In this document: one piece after another, positions 20,204-31,607 of the stretch
How the letters are laid out: each line of letters begins with the position of its first letter
Numbering within the stretch: position 1 is the first letter of the stretch
Assembly (NCBI RefSeq): GCF_011386835.1
Contig: NC_088801.1
Location: 372,001 to 436,000 of the forward strand
Length of the DNA: 64,000 bases
From: Chrysemys picta bellii
Lineage: Eukaryota; Chordata; Testudines; Emydidae
Direction: 5' to 3'
The notes under the pieces: generated by a model
What the model was told of the DNA's origin: nothing
The model's input: the letters and a program-made list of their open reading frames with translations, nothing else
Database searches by the model: none
Position numbers and translations under genes: made by a program

Positions 20204-20900
20204 CTGAGCTCCTGGACAGCCCTGGCCGGAATATTTTGCCCAGTTACTCTTGTGCTGAGCCCCCAGGACTTTGTGTTTCACTAAAGCCCCCCCCAGGGAG
20301 GCCCCAGGCTGGATGTGATGCCACCAGGAGCTGGAGACTCCAACCCTTCCCTTGGAGCTTGTTCCAAATCGGTGCCTTGTTTCCGATTTCAGTTTGTCGG
20401 GCTGCAGCTTCCAGCCGTTGGCTCTGGTTCGTCCCGTCTCCGCTAGATGAGAGCGCCAGCACTAGTGCCTGCTGGTATCTGCCTGGGGAGGGGCTTCCAC
20501 ACGCATCACGTCACCTCTCCCTCTGCCCCCTGCTCAGCTGGGCAGACCCAGCTCGGTACGGCTCCCACGGCACAGCGATTTCCGCAGCCCTCGAGTCATT
20601 TCTGAGCCTCTTTCTGCACCTGCCCCAATTTATAATGTTTTTTTTTTTAATGTGGAGCCCAGAACTGGAGGCAGGATTCCAGTATCGGTCTCCCCAGTGC
20701 CATATTCCGGGTAAAATCCCCTCCCTGCTCCCACTCGCTTCTCCCCTGTGTATCCAGCCCAGGCGGGCACTGGCTCTTTGTGCCACCGCATCGCACGGGG
20801 AGCTCACGGTCAGATGCGTCTCCACTCTGACCCCTACGTGTCTGTCAGCGTCTCTGCTTTCCAGGGTACAGCCCCCCAGTCTGTAGCTTACCAAACACTG
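20204..20900 (-). pseudogene. Old CR1-like LINE 3' fragment
   Basis: On the minus strand, around 20660-20720, the sequence parallels the CR1 RT section 'LVRPxLEYCxQFW' (GDRYWNPASSSGLH, degenerate). The part at 20204-20330 looks like a LINE 3' UTR with stretches matching CR1 tails. Divergence is high, so the subfamily is uncertain. It is inside the inverted arm and its partner is at about 63000-63680. Confidence 0.5.
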
Positions 20901-21289
20901 CGTACAGCAACCCCAGGGATCTGCCAGTGCCCCTGCACCATGACCCCCAGCACCTCCTGCTAGTCACCTCTGTGACCCACGGACCTCTCGGTGCCAGCTG
21001 GCAGAGGGCACAGGGCACATGGGGTACAGGGATCCCCTGGGTTCACCATCGGGGTCATGTAACGTCTGCTGAAAGCCTGTGTCACACTGGTCATCGTGAG
21101 ATGTAAGTGCGGCGACTATGTGGGGACGTCTGTATATCTGCTGGAAATTGTGTTCTCCAGCCTTGCAGGTAAAGACAGATCACTCAAAGGCAGCGCGCGG
21201 TGAGACAAGCTGCTCCTGACAGCGGGTGGGAGACACTCATCTCCCCGGGGGCCGGTGGGTTTTGTGTGTCTCACAATAGACGTCTGTTA
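20901..21289. other. No gene recognised
   Basis: Low-complexity-free sequence with no identifiable element. It is duplicated in inverted form in the right arm (about 62590-63000). Confidence 0.4.
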
Positions 21290-21324
21290 ATGGAGTGAGT
21301 CAAATGCTAACAAAGAGCCGGTGG

Positions 21325-21550
21325 AGAATGACCACGCTGAGGGATGGACAGACAGACACCAACCGGCATATGGTCCCTGGGGGACAAACAGACAGAAGCA
21401 CGCAGCCCCCGGTGGACAGAGAGACAGACAGACGCATGTGGTCCCTGGGGGAGGGACAGAGAGATGCATACGGCCATGCGAAACCTGGGGGGATGGACAG
21501 ACAGATGCATGCGGACCCTGGGGATGGACAGACAGACGCACACGTGGTTC
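21325..21550. repeat. Minisatellite, GGATGGACAGACAGA-type
   Basis: Degenerate units of the form 'ccctgggggatggacagacagatgcatgcgga' repeat here. The inverted partner (62195-62580) has extra copies of the longer unit that contains TTTCGCATGGCCGTATGCAT: one copy here, three there. A third related array lies at 33960-34290. Confidence 0.75.
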
Positions 21551-21763
21551 CCTGGTACCGGGGTGTGATCCACGCGCCCATAGAGCGTGGGGCGAGGGGG
21601 AGACCAATGCCCCAGCGCCCATCAGGGCCCTGCCCCATGTGCAGGCTGCCTGCTGCTGCAGCCGCTCCCACCCAGAGCCAGCAGCTCCCTGCCCGTTCCC
21701 CGCCCCACACTCCACCCTGGGGCAGCCGGCTCCAGCTGTGTGGGAGAGAGTGCCCCCGCCCTG

Positions 21764-22815
21764 TGTGACGTTATTGATATACTCTGGGACCATATAGATC
21801 ATTGTTGCAACCAAGGTCCTGTAGTGGCACCCAGATCTTGTGTAAAGGGGGTCAAATAGGGGTCTAAGACAAGGTTATGGTTTACTGGTTATGATTATGC
21901 TGTCTATATGTATGTATCAATTTTGTAGTTGAAGTTAGGAATATTGGCTCTATACTATCTGCATTTCAAACTTAGGCTATGCTGCTGGGTGACATCCCAG
22001 ACAACATGGTGTTAGCTCTGCCTAGCCTGCTTGATGGCCCATTAAGGACCATCAGCTATACAATGGACCCATTGAGAGAAGGCAGATACGCCTTGTAACT
22101 CAGCAAAGTATGCAGGGACTGGCCCATGTGACTCCAGACTCCATTTTGCTGTAATTTTCCACGGTAAGAACAAAGGTGTTCTTACACCTGGAAAAGACTA
22201 TATAAGGCTGATGCCTCATCTCCATCTTGTCTTCAATCCTGCTTCTTACCTCTGGAGGAACTTTGCTACAAGCTGAAGCTTTGAACAAAGGACTGAGGAC
22301 CCATCCCAGCGGGGGATGTATTCCAGAGTCTTGATTTGAACCTGCAGTTTATTCCATCGCTGCTGCAAGCCTGAACCAAGAACTTTGCCATTACTGGATG
22401 TAATTGATTCCATTTAACCAATTCTAACTCTCATCTCGATCTTTTTCCTTTTATGAATAAACCTTTAGATTTTAGATTCTAAAGGATTGGCAACAGCGTG
22501 ATTTGTGGATAAGATCTGACTTGTATATTGACCTGGGTCTGGGGCTTGGTCCTTTGGGATCAGGAGAACCTTTTTCTTTTACTGGGGGTAGGTGGGTGGC
22601 ACTGGTGGTAATACTGGGAAACTGGAGTGTCTAAGGAGATTGCTTGTGAGACTTGCGGTTTGCCAGTGGGATGAGACCGAAGTCCTCCTAGTCTGGCTGG
22701 TTTGGTTTGCCTTAGAGGTGGAAAAACCCCAGCCTTGGGCTGTAACTGCCCTGTTTGAGCAATTTGTCCTGAGTTGGCACTCTCAGTTGGGTTCCACCAG
22801 AACCGCATTGTCACA
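21764..22815 (+). mobile_element. Solo LTR (left-arm copy)
   Basis: It runs TGTGACGTTATTG to GCATTGTCACA and has an exact 5-bp duplication CCCTG (21759-21763 and 22816-22820). A TATA box (CTATATAAGG, 22198-22207) precedes AATAAA (22456-22461) by about 250 bp, so U3-R-U5 order gives the plus orientation. The paralogous segment near 33.5 kb lacks it. Confidence 0.85.
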
Positions 22816-22972
22816 CCCTGTATAGGGAGAGCAGCCCTGCCCAGCCTGGGGCGTGTTGGGGGGTGTTGGGCTCCTGGGGGGGTGCCCCAGGGGACCCCAC
22901 GCTGCCAGGCCAGGTTTGCCTGGTCAAAGGAATGGGGCGGGGGGGGGGGTGGGGAGAGGAGGCTGTCAGGGC

Positions 22973-24987
22973 CAGGGCCGGCTCTAGGTTTTTTGCTGCC
23001 TCAAGCAAAAAAATTTTTGGCTGACCCCCACCCCAGCCCTGGGCTCTCCCGCCCCCCCCCCCCCCACTCCCAACTGCACCCTCCTGCTGCCCCAGCCCTG
23101 GGTCACTGGTAACTCGCTCCCAGGGCGGGTCATTCAGCAGGAATTTTGGATGTGCACAGAACACAGACAGGATTGGTTCCCATATGGTTACAGAACTGCA
23201 GTAAAGTGGAACAATTTTCAGCATGTGTGATTGGAGGATATCTAGATGCATATTATAAGACTGTCCTACATAAATGAGGAAAAGTTGAGGTGCCTTTATT
23301 ATTCTTTTGTTCTATTCTTTGTTTCTGTGGGGAATTTGCCAATGAAATCACTGTCTGCCTTTTAAACAAATAAAACTAAAAAAAAAAAAAAAGCAATGGC
23401 TTTTCCAGTCCTAATAACCACTGGGAAGCATTTCTTGCTCAATTTATCCTACTTTTTCTACAGCAAGTTACAGTGGATCAGTAGATTTGATTTGGGAGAA
23501 ATGAAGTAACAGCTGCCCAAATTGAGCTTGAGCACTCCTGAATTTTGAGGTGTTCAAATCTGGAAGGCAGGTGCTAGATTCCCTTTCTGAATATTCGCTA
23601 AATCTGGAAAAGAAAAGTCAATTTCTGCTTCCATGGCTCAGAAGTGGAAATCCTCCTACGTGCCTGGTACTGTATCTAAAGCTGCCCAGGTCCTAGTAGA
23701 GCCTCCCCTCCCTTCCTTTTCATTTTAAATTCCAGTGGGATCCGCGTACCTCCCTTGCTAGGCTTCAGATAGAGAGGGGCACTGTCCATTTAGTCCCCCC
23801 AATTCTTTCTTTGGGGGAGAGCCCAGGGCTGGGGCGGCAGGAGGTGTAGGTGGGGGCCAGGGCTGGGGCACAGGGGGTGCGGGTGTGTGTGGGGGGAGAA
23901 GAGCCCAGGGCTAGGGTGGCAGGAGGTGTAGGTGGGGGCCAGGGCTGGGGCACAGGGGGTGCGGGTGTGTGTGGGGGGAGAAGAGCCCAGGGCTGGGGCG
24001 GCAGGAGGTGTAGGGCGGGGAGAGCCCAGGGCTGGGGCGGCAGGAGGTGCAGGGCGGGGAGAGCCCAGGGCTGGGGCGGCAGGAGGTGCAGGTGGGGGCC
24101 AGGGCTGGGGCACAGGGGGTGCGGGTGTGTGGGGGGAGAAGAGCCCAGGGCTGGGGCGGCAGGAGATGCAGGTGGGGGCCAGGGCTGGGGCACAGGGGGT
24201 GCGGGGGTGTGTGGGGGGAGAAGAGCCCAGGGCTGGGGCGGCAGGAGGTGTAGGTGGGGGCCAGGGCTGGGGCACAGGGGGTGCGGGTGTGTGTGGGGGG
24301 AGAAGAGCCCAGGGCTGGGGCGGCAGGAGATGCAGGTGGGGGCCAGGGCTGGGGCACAGGGGGTGCGGGGGTGTGTGTGGGGGGAGAAGAGCCCAGGGCT
24401 GGGGCGGCAGGAGATGCAGGTGGGGGCCAGGGCTGGGGCACAGGGGGTGCGGGTGTGTGTGGGGGGAGAAGAGCCCAGGGCTGGGGCGGCAGGAGATGCA
24501 GGTGGGGGCCAGGGCTGGGGTGGCCGGAGGTGCGGGGGAGGGAGAGCCCAGGGCTGGGGCGGCAGGAGGTGTAGGTGGGGGCCAGGGCTGGGGCACAGGG
24601 GGTGCGGGTGTGTGTGGGGGGAGAAGAGCCCAGGGCTGGGGCACAGGAGGTGCAGGTGGGGGGAGAGTCCAGGGCTGGGGTAATACGGGGGTGCGGGGGG
24701 GCGGCAAAAACCCTAGAGCTGGCTCTGTCCCTACCAAAGCTGCAGCATGAGGTTTCAGTTCCATACTCCTTCCCCCTCCCTTTCCTGTTGGTAGTGGCCA
24801 AGGGAATGCTGGGAAATGTAGTTCTTTCCCTGCTCCAGGGCTGGCTCTAGAGGCAGGGAGCTAACCAAGGAACTACATCTCCCAGGGCCCCCTGTTGGGT
24901 CTCAGCTCTCATGCGGGATTCTTGCGCCCCTGCAAATGTGCCGCCCCAAGCCCCTGCTTGCTTTGCTGGTGCCTAGAGCCGGCTCTG
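22973..24987. mobile_element. Non-autonomous hAT carrying a minisatellite
   Basis: The ends are CAGGGCCGGCTCTAGG and CCTAGAGCCGGCTCTG, inverted relative to each other. The 8-bp duplication is GTCAGGGC (22965-22972) and GCCAGGGC (24988-24995), and the paralogue at about 33420 carries only one GCCAGGGC (reverse strand), i.e. an empty site. The interior holds a pyrimidine/purine-biased minisatellite (23816-24700), an A-rich tract and no transposase. Near 24837 an internal CAGGGCTGGCTCTAG suggests a further nested end. Confidence 0.85.
23816..24700. repeat. GC-rich minisatellite, about 80-bp unit
   Basis: Units contain CCCAGGGCTGGGGCGGCAGG, then AGGTGTAGGTGGGGGCC and GTGCGGGTGTGTGTGGGGGG. About eleven units occur here, with shorter variant units mixed in. 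Strong purine strand bias leaves several frames open on both strands; none is a gene. Confidence 0.9.
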
Positions 24988-25894
24988 GCCAGGGCCCCTC
25001 CTTGTGCTGAGCTCAGTGGGGGCCCTGAGCGCCGACAGGGAGGAGTGACCCCCACTGTCCTCCCACCCCGTGAACACGCTGCCATCACACACACACACAC
25101 ACACACCCCACGCACGTGGCCCTGACGAGGGGCAGCACCGACACCCCGATCACAATTCTGCCATCCCCCCCATGTCTCCCAGGCGGCACTGGACGGGCTG
25201 TGGGGGGAGCCCACTGTCACGCTGTCTGGAGCGGCGCAGGACCGTGAGTGCCAGCCGCAGAGCAGAGCGTCAAGAAGCCGGGCAGACGCCCCGAACTGGA
25301 GTGTCCATCACAGATTTCACCTGCCCAGTAACAGGTGTGAACACCCGAAGCACTGCAACAGTCTGACCGGCGTCACAGACAGTCCCCGTGGGCTCTCTGT
25401 CCAGCCGGCCACCCAGCAAGCTGCTTCGGGATCGCTGGTTGCCAGGCACCAAAGATCACAAACGATTCTGGTTACTCCCCGTCTCCGAGATCAGCCACTT
25501 GCCCCAGGTCAATTTGTACCTTAGATCACACCCCAGAGACAGGGCCTGTAGCCAGCCCTATAGTAACTGACTGAGGATTTACTAACTAGGAAAAAGCCAT
25601 GAGAGAGTTTGTTCCAGGTCAAAGCAGGGCGCGTCTACACACAACTGAGTGACAGTCGGTGGGTCCAAAAGATGACACTCGGTCAGCGCTGACTGTCTTT
25701 TAGGGCTGACGCAGGGTGACCCCGGGGATCTCTGCTTCGGTTCGGTAGCTCCGCCCTGGGAGCCTCCAAAGGGCAGAAGAGAGGAAACATTTTCTTGTCA
25801 GCTGTTTTTATTTCCTTCCTCCGGAATTCAAGCTCATGGGTGGAGGCTTTTCCTGCAGCCTCGTCAAGGGTGCGAAGGGACAGTTAACACAGGC
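24988..25894. other. Paralogous flank and unidentified sequence
   Basis: 24988-25160 matches the reverse strand of 33224-33420, including an (AC)n run at 25089-25105. 25290-25580 resembles dispersed LTR-type repeat sequence but I cannot place it. No gene was seen. Confidence 0.4.
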
Positions 25895-26459
25895 TATGGC
25901 TACACTTTGCAGGGTTTTTGCACTGTCAGTTTCACCAGTGATAGTGAACCGGTGAAAGTGAAGCGCTGGTTTGTGTACTCACTTACTTCCTCAGGCGTCA
26001 GAGAGTGTTTCCATCGGGGATGAGAGCAGCGCTCTAGGGCAGCTGTCCCACAGTGCAGCTCGCTCCAGTTTGATGATAGGTTTTGTGGGAAGGGGGGAGG
26101 GTGATCAGGGCACCCTGGTCCCTGCAGGGCCCCCTCTCCCCAGACACTGATCAGCCCAGGAGCTCAGCATTGCTCCAAGCAGGGGATCCTTTGCTCCGAG
26201 TTTCAAAGTTCCCGGGGCATTACAGGGGAGGGGTGGACATCTGTTTACCTGGCCTCAGAGCAGCAGAGCTGCTGGCCAGAGTGGTCACCCAGGCACTGTG
26301 GGAGATGCTGCAGAGGCTAAACGCCCTGTAAACAGGAAGAACGTGTCTTCACTTGCACATCACCGCAAAAGCAGCCGCGATAAGAGCCGTCCGCCTCTCG
26401 TGGAGCTGGTTTTCGGTTTGCGGTGAAACTGCTTTAGCGTTGCCAGTGCAGACCAGCCC
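25895..26459. mobile_element. Possible TIR MITE
   Basis: The left end GGCTATGGCTACACTTTGC and the right end GCCAGTGCAGACCAGCCCTTA are imperfect inverted repeats of the 'ggtctacactgg' type. No clear TSD was found. Confidence 0.35.
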
Positions 26460-26572
26460 TTAGTGTCCATCCCTCCGGCTTTCCTCTCCCTGTCCTGACC
26501 CTTCCTGCAGCTCCCAGCTGGCTGCTGCTGTCTGGTGACTCTTACTCCGGAGGGGATCTAGTAACTTAACAG

Positions 26573-27232
26573 TTTTCAGAGTAACAGCCGTGTTAGTCTG
26601 TATCCGCAAAAAGAAGAACAGGAGTACTTGTGGCACCTTAGAGACTAACAAATTTATTAGAGCATAAGCTTTCGTGGACTACAGCCCATTCAAACCGGAG
26701 TCTCTACGCAAAAGAATTAATGGACACAAATCTGACATCAGGAATCAAAATACTCAAAAACCAGTGGGAGAACACTTTAACCTGTCTGGTCATTCAGTGA
26801 CAGACCTGCGGGTGGCTATATTACAACAGAAAAACTTCAAAAACAGACTCCAAAGAGAGACTGCTGAGCTAGAATTGATATGCAAACTAGACACAATCAA
26901 CTCCGGTTTGAATAAGGACTGGGAATGGCTGAGCCATTACAAACATTGACTCTATCTCCCCTTGTAAGTACTCTCACACTTCTTATCAAACTGTCTGTAC
27001 TGGGCTAGCTTGATTATCACTTCAAAAGTTTTTTTTCTCTTAATTAACTGGCCTCTCAGAGTTGGTAAGACAACTCCCACCTGTTTATGCTCTCTGTATG
27101 TGTGTATATCTATCTCCTCAATATATGTTCCATTCTATATGCATCCGAAGAAGTGGGCTGTAGTCCACGAAAGCTTATGCTCTAATAAATTTGTTAGTCT
27201 CTAAGGTGCCACAAGTACTCCTATTCTTCTTT
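26573..27232 (+). mobile_element. Complete PLE insertion with inverted terminal repeats
   Basis: An 11-bp duplication TAACTTAACAG flanks it (26562-26572 and 27233-27243). It starts with an inverted terminal repeat (AGCCGTGTTAGTCTGTATCC, AAGCTTTCGTGGACTACAGC) that joins directly to the endonuclease ORF at about 26683. It ends with the same terminal repeat in direct orientation (GTCCACGAAAGCTTATGC) and a TTCTTCTTTT tail. Confidence 0.85.
26674..26949 (+). pseudogene. PLE GIY-YIG endonuclease, C-terminal part
   Basis: The frame enters the endonuclease at SLRKRINGHKSD, downstream of the YIG core, and continues through VGEHFNLSGHSVTD and LQRETAELELICKLDTINSG to a stop at 26947-26949. The upstream RT and the YIG catalytic strand are missing because the inverted terminal repeat is joined here. 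It is non-functional by itself. Confidence 0.8.
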
Positions 27233-27302
27233 TAACTTAACAGTGAAAACGCCTCCAGCCTGCCCGCCCTATCAGCACAACACTGAAACTGTTAAAGAGC
27301 CA

Positions 27303-27558
27303 AGTATCAGGTGATAGCTGTGTTAGTCTGTATCTACAAAAACAACAAGGAGTCTGGTGGCACCTTAAAGACTAACAGATTTATTTGGGCATAAGCTTTC
27401 GTGAGTAAAAACCTCACTTCTTTGGATAAATAGAGTGAAAGCCTGCATCTGTAACTTTCACTCTATGCATCCGAAGAAGTGAGGTTTTTACTCACGAAAG
27501 CTTATGCCCAAATAAATCTGTTAGTCTTTAAGGTGCCACCAGACTCCTTGTTGTTTTT
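27303..27558. mobile_element. Minimal PLE palindrome
   Basis: A 12-bp duplication GTTAAAGAGCCA flanks it (27291-27302 and 27559-27570). The body is little more than two inverted PLE terminal repeats: 27336-27441 and 27455-27559 pair almost perfectly around a 13-bp centre. No coding sequence remains. Confidence 0.85.
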
Positions 27559-27821
27559 GTTAAAGAGCCAGTCAAGGGGGAATGCAGCCATTCCGCAGGC
27601 ACTTGCCAACGCCCAGGGATATACTGTCAGGTTCTGAATTTACTGACAAAACCAGCTGTGCGTCACTGTTGTATTTACTCCGAACATGTCAGTCTATAGG
27701 ACCCTTAATTTAAAATTTGCTTTAAAAATGTTTCATTAGTGAGTTGGTGACAAGTATAATATCACATCTCTAAAAAATCCTTGCATAGATTTTAGCTGCA
27801 CAATCATCTTTAGCCTTAAAC

Positions 27822-27965
27822 CAGGGGTCGGCAACGTTCGGCACGCGGCTCGCCAGGGTAAGCACCCTGGCGGGCCGGGCCAGTTTATTTACCTGCTGAC
27901 GCGTCAGGTTCGGCCGATCGCGGCCTCCACTGGCCGCGGTTCGCCGTCCCGGGCCAATGGGGATC
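27822..27965. mobile_element. hAT (Charlie-type) MITE fragment
   Basis: It begins CAGGGGTCGGCAACGTTCGG and continues with the GC-rich hairpin GCCAGGGTAAGCACCCTGGC. The 3' terminus is missing, so no TSD can be paired. Confidence 0.7.
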
Positions 27966-28322
27966 TTCAGACATAAAGTTTTTGAAATAAATCCTTCAAA
28001 AGCTCCCCCTTCTCTAAAATACACATTTTAATTTTAATTACTATAGTAAAAAAAACTTGCTTCCAAAGTCTTTCTGTCCTTTCTGGCCATCCCTTTCTCC
28101 CTTCACCCCCCACACCCCCATTGAAGAGAGCTCTTAAAGGGACAACACCCCTTTCCTTCCAGATAGATGGACAAAGAGATTCCCTGTCTTTATTTCTGAC
28201 TATCTGATGAACTAGTTTTAAGATAACCCTCCAGCAAAATCAGTACCTAGTAAGATATAAAATCCTTCGTTATGCCTAACATTTTTGTAAACATATTTTT
28301 TAACATTGGTGAAATTTCAGAA

Positions 28323-28445
28323 TAGGGTGACCAGACAGCAAGTGTGAAAAATCGGGACAGGGAGTGGGGGTAATAAGAGCCTATATAAGAAAAAGACCCA
28401 AAAATCGGGACTGTCCCTATAAAATCGGGACATCTGGTCACCCTA
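28323..28445. mobile_element. Short TIR element with 8-bp TSD
   Basis: TAGGGTGACCAGA and TCTGGTCACCCTA form the terminal inverted repeats. TTTCAGAA is duplicated exactly at 28315-28322 and 28446-28453. The 8-bp TSD places it with hAT-type elements; the larger relative at 50651 has TAGGGTTACCAT ends. Confidence 0.85.
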
Positions 28446-30016
28446 TTTCAGAAACACGTCTATTGTTATGGAGATCACACACAGTAAATTAGTGTTCCCC
28501 TTTTCTAAAAGCAATGAACATTGTTATGAACACATGAAACCTCTGTGACCGATTAATTTAAAATAACGTCTTTGTTTCAGTGAGTTAAATATGTAGTAAT
28601 CTGGAAGGATTGCTTTACGAAGGCTTAAGGGTACATTTAAAATATAAAATCAGCTTAGAAATACTGATTAAGAAAATGTCAAACAGAGAAGAGCTGCATC
28701 CTGAATTCCATAATATTTAATGTCGTATTCAGCAGGACGCTGCCTCGCCCTTACTACAAAGTGTTTACAAATAAATGTCTGACAAACTTCAGGGCATATC
28801 AAAAAACCTGTGACTGACATTTCTTATTCCCAAGTTTAATGCTTTTAATTAGGTACTTTCTGCATGTCCATTCTGCATGAGGGAGAGGGTACGGGGGTCT
28901 CTGCGGGGAACTGTGACTCTCCGCCACCGTGAGGCGGGCTGGGCATTCGCTATCCTTTGCTGCCTTGTCCCCCCACAGTCTGTGCCCGGGCTGCCATCGG
29001 CATAGGGGCACCATTTTAATAATACTGTGCAGGGCCCCATAAATCCTAAGGCCGGCCCTGGGAGCAAGTCACTGCTGAGCTGGGCTCTGCACTCACCAGA
29101 TGCTGCTGAGTTTGGGTCTCGTCTGGTGTCTCACTTCAGGGGCTGCAGCGACGGCTGTTCTGCGTCCTCTGAACAATCTGATGCAGCTTAGCCCCTTTCC
29201 CTTAGGCAACAACAGGAAATCCCTGTGATGTGAAACCTTTCGCTTTTGGTTTCTTCATATTGTATTATGGGAATTATGTTTTTGGGTGAGTGGAAAAGCC
29301 TGTCCCCTCTAGACAGGATTCACGGGCGCAGGTCGTTTCTAACGATTCAGCGTCAAACGGGAGCAGCCAGAACTTTCTGGGCTTTTCTTCAACGCAGAGT
29401 TAACGCCAGAGTTAGGCAAAAAGCTTTTCACACACTTATTTTTGGCAAAGAATGGAGATTCAGTGACACCAGAATGGTTTGTGACTTTGTGTTGATTTTG
29501 CTGAATTGTTCATTTAAAAAAAAAATGTCAAAATGGCCAGTTATGATATTTTCAGAATGAACCGTTCATTTTTTTGGTTTGAAATGAATTCTCATTTAGA
29601 AAACTCCTTTAATTTTATTTTTTTCAAAAAGCTTGAAATCAAAATGAAATTCATCCAAAAATATTTCTGGTTGAAACAAATGTTTAGTTTTTGATTTGCT
29701 GAAAACTTTGAAATTTTTCAACTTCTGTTCAGTTCAGATTGAATTTTCTTTTTATATTTCAAAATTCCCAACACATGGATCAATCTGTTTGGGTTTCTAT
29801 TGCCCAGTTCTAGTGAACTCACGTTATAGCTCAAGTGGTTGCTCTTAAGTCAAATCCCGTCCACACACAAACTCCTTGTTCACGCGCAGGGCTGCTGTTA
29901 ACTCAAGCTGGCTGGGCCATCAGGGGTACAGACTAAAGCCTGAGTGAGCACAATTCATTAGCTGCTAACTTGCCCATTGTGCAATGTGGATCCAATTTTA
30001 AGAGGACCCCCTAGAT
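28446..30016. other. No gene; AT-rich with a hAT end
   Basis: Mostly AT-rich sequence (29500-29780 is strikingly so). Around 28840-29060 a fragment ends TAAGGCCGGCCCTG, the terminus of the CAGGGCCGGC hAT family. Nothing else was recognised. Confidence 0.4.
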
Positions 30017-30118
30017 CAGGGGTGGGCAAACTTTTTGGCCCGAGGGCCACATCTGGGTGGGGAAATTGTATGCAGGGCCATGAATGTAGGGCTGGGGCAG
30101 GGGGTTGGGGTGTGGGAG
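30017..30118. mobile_element. hAT MITE, left part (split by LTR)
   Basis: It starts CAGGGGTGGGCAAACTTTTTGG and matches the end at 20180 and the start at 63681. It is cut at 30118 by the solo LTR, and its G-rich interior resumes at 31192 (AGTGCAGAATGCAGGAGGGG). Confidence 0.75.
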
Positions 30119-31191
30119 TGTGACGATGCTGTCCGTGGGAGCCAGCTGAGGTCACTCAGTTAGGGTGAACTGCAAACAAAACGGGGCAGACAAACCCCAA
30201 AAGCTGGCGGATATTCCAATACTTAGATTTACCAACCAGCACAGAACAGCTTCTGTAGTACCTCACTGGTTACTCAGACGTCCAAACAACGCAGTTCCCT
30301 TAACGTGCCCAGCCTCAGGCCTCCGTCCAGACACACACGTCAGATATGATGATGATTACAGAGAATCTGATCTCATCATATAAAAGAAAAGGTTCTCCTG
30401 ACCCCAAAGGATCAGCCACACACCCAGGTCCAATTATAACTTATCTTACCCAAAATACACACTATAGCCAATTCTTATTAACTAAGCTAAAATTTATTAG
30501 AAAAGAAAAGAGAGAGTGTTGGTTAAAAGATCAATATACAGACAGACTTGAATTCAATTCTTGAGGTTCAGGTACATAGCAGAGATGAGCTTGTAGTTGC
30601 CAAAAGTCCTTTTAGAAAGAGTCCATAGGTTATAGTCCAATGTCCATATTCAGGGTGACTCCAGTCAGTGACTGGGGATCTCAATCCTTGTGGCTTAAGA
30701 TTTCCCCCTCTTGAAACCCAAAGCAGATCTGAGATGAAGCAGGATTGTGTCCCAGGGTTTTTATACATTTCCAGCAGCCTTTTGGCCTGAGAAAACAATA
30801 GGCTTAACTCTCCTTCTCCCAAACATCTTGGTAATTAGCACAGGGTAATTTATCCATTAAACTAGTTCAGATACAGGTTACCACAACCTTCAAAGAGACA
30901 TAGAGACAATAATACTATTTAATTTAAGTGTCTTCCTAAATGTTAATATTCCTTTTTTGATCTTTGAATCAAAGCTGTAGCAATAGACAGACTTGTTTGC
31001 TTACATCACAGGACCTGAGCAAACACCTCCCCTTCTACCTCTAACAATGCCGGCTGCATTTCAAAGCTCTATTTATTTACAGATCTTCCTAACCAGTCTT
31101 TAAAGTTCGGCCATGGGTCAGGTCAGTTAATTAACTCTTTCTGGCCCTGTCACCTTCCAATGAGATATGATATTACACTCATAAAGTCACA
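30119..31191 (-). mobile_element. Solo LTR
   Basis: It runs TGTGACGATGCTG to ATAAAGTCACA with an exact 5-bp duplication GGGAG (30114-30118 and 31192-31196). A minus-strand TATA-like TGTATAAAAACC lies near 30755-30768 and a minus-strand AATAAA near 30489, giving minus orientation. Confidence 0.8.
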
Positions 31192-31229
31192 GGGAGGGAG
31201 TGCAGAATGCAGGAGGGGCTCAGGTCAGG

Positions 31230-31607
31230 GGGTTGGGGGGCAGTGGGGGGCATGGCTTGGCTGGTAAAAACTGAGCCACATTCCAGGGAAGGCTCCGATG
31301 TGAACTGGCATCTTCAAGTGCATTGTTGGCTTAAGTGGTTTTTGATTGGGCACTTAATGTGCACTTTTCTCAGGAAGCTGACCAAATGCTCTACTAGGCT
31401 AGTTAAAATCAAGCCAGTACACAGCCAATATTCATAACTTCGAATATGAAAATGGTACATGCATTCAAATAGGAGGAATAGATTCAGTAGATCAGAACCT
31501 TTACAGAGATATGTTACATGGCATACGTAGCATAAAACATATTCCAGTTATGTCACATATACATTCATAAGCGTATTCCATAAAGCCTTATGGGGGGCAC
31601 CGTCACA
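31230..31607. mobile_element. LTR-like remnant
   Basis: It ends GGGGGCACCGTCACA at 31607, directly against hAT transposase sequence, which suggests a 5'-truncating LTR insertion. The upstream limit is unclear. Confidence 0.35.

Larger units (their letters stand above)
19879..24707 (+). repeat. Left arm of a large inverted duplication
   Basis: The sequence from 19879 to 24707 recurs as the reverse complement from 64000 down to 57638, in the same order: hAT, CR1-like fragment, minisatellite, solo LTR, hAT with minisatellite. Identity is visibly very high outside the tandem repeats. The right arm is longer mainly because its two minisatellites have more units. Confidence 0.9.

Noticed and set aside
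21287..21814. Cys/Ser-rich 'CLSVHPSP' frames, also at 33959-34410 and 61929-62614
   Set aside because: Translation of the GGATGGACAGACAGA minisatellite and its flanks; changes with unit number.
23790..24801. Overlapping 270-320-codon frames on both strands
   Set aside because: Same minisatellite; open in several frames at once, no domain.
27303..27560. A CRISPR-like or structured RNA locus at the palindrome
   Set aside because: It is explained by two inverted PLE terminal repeats with a TSD; there are no spaced direct repeats.
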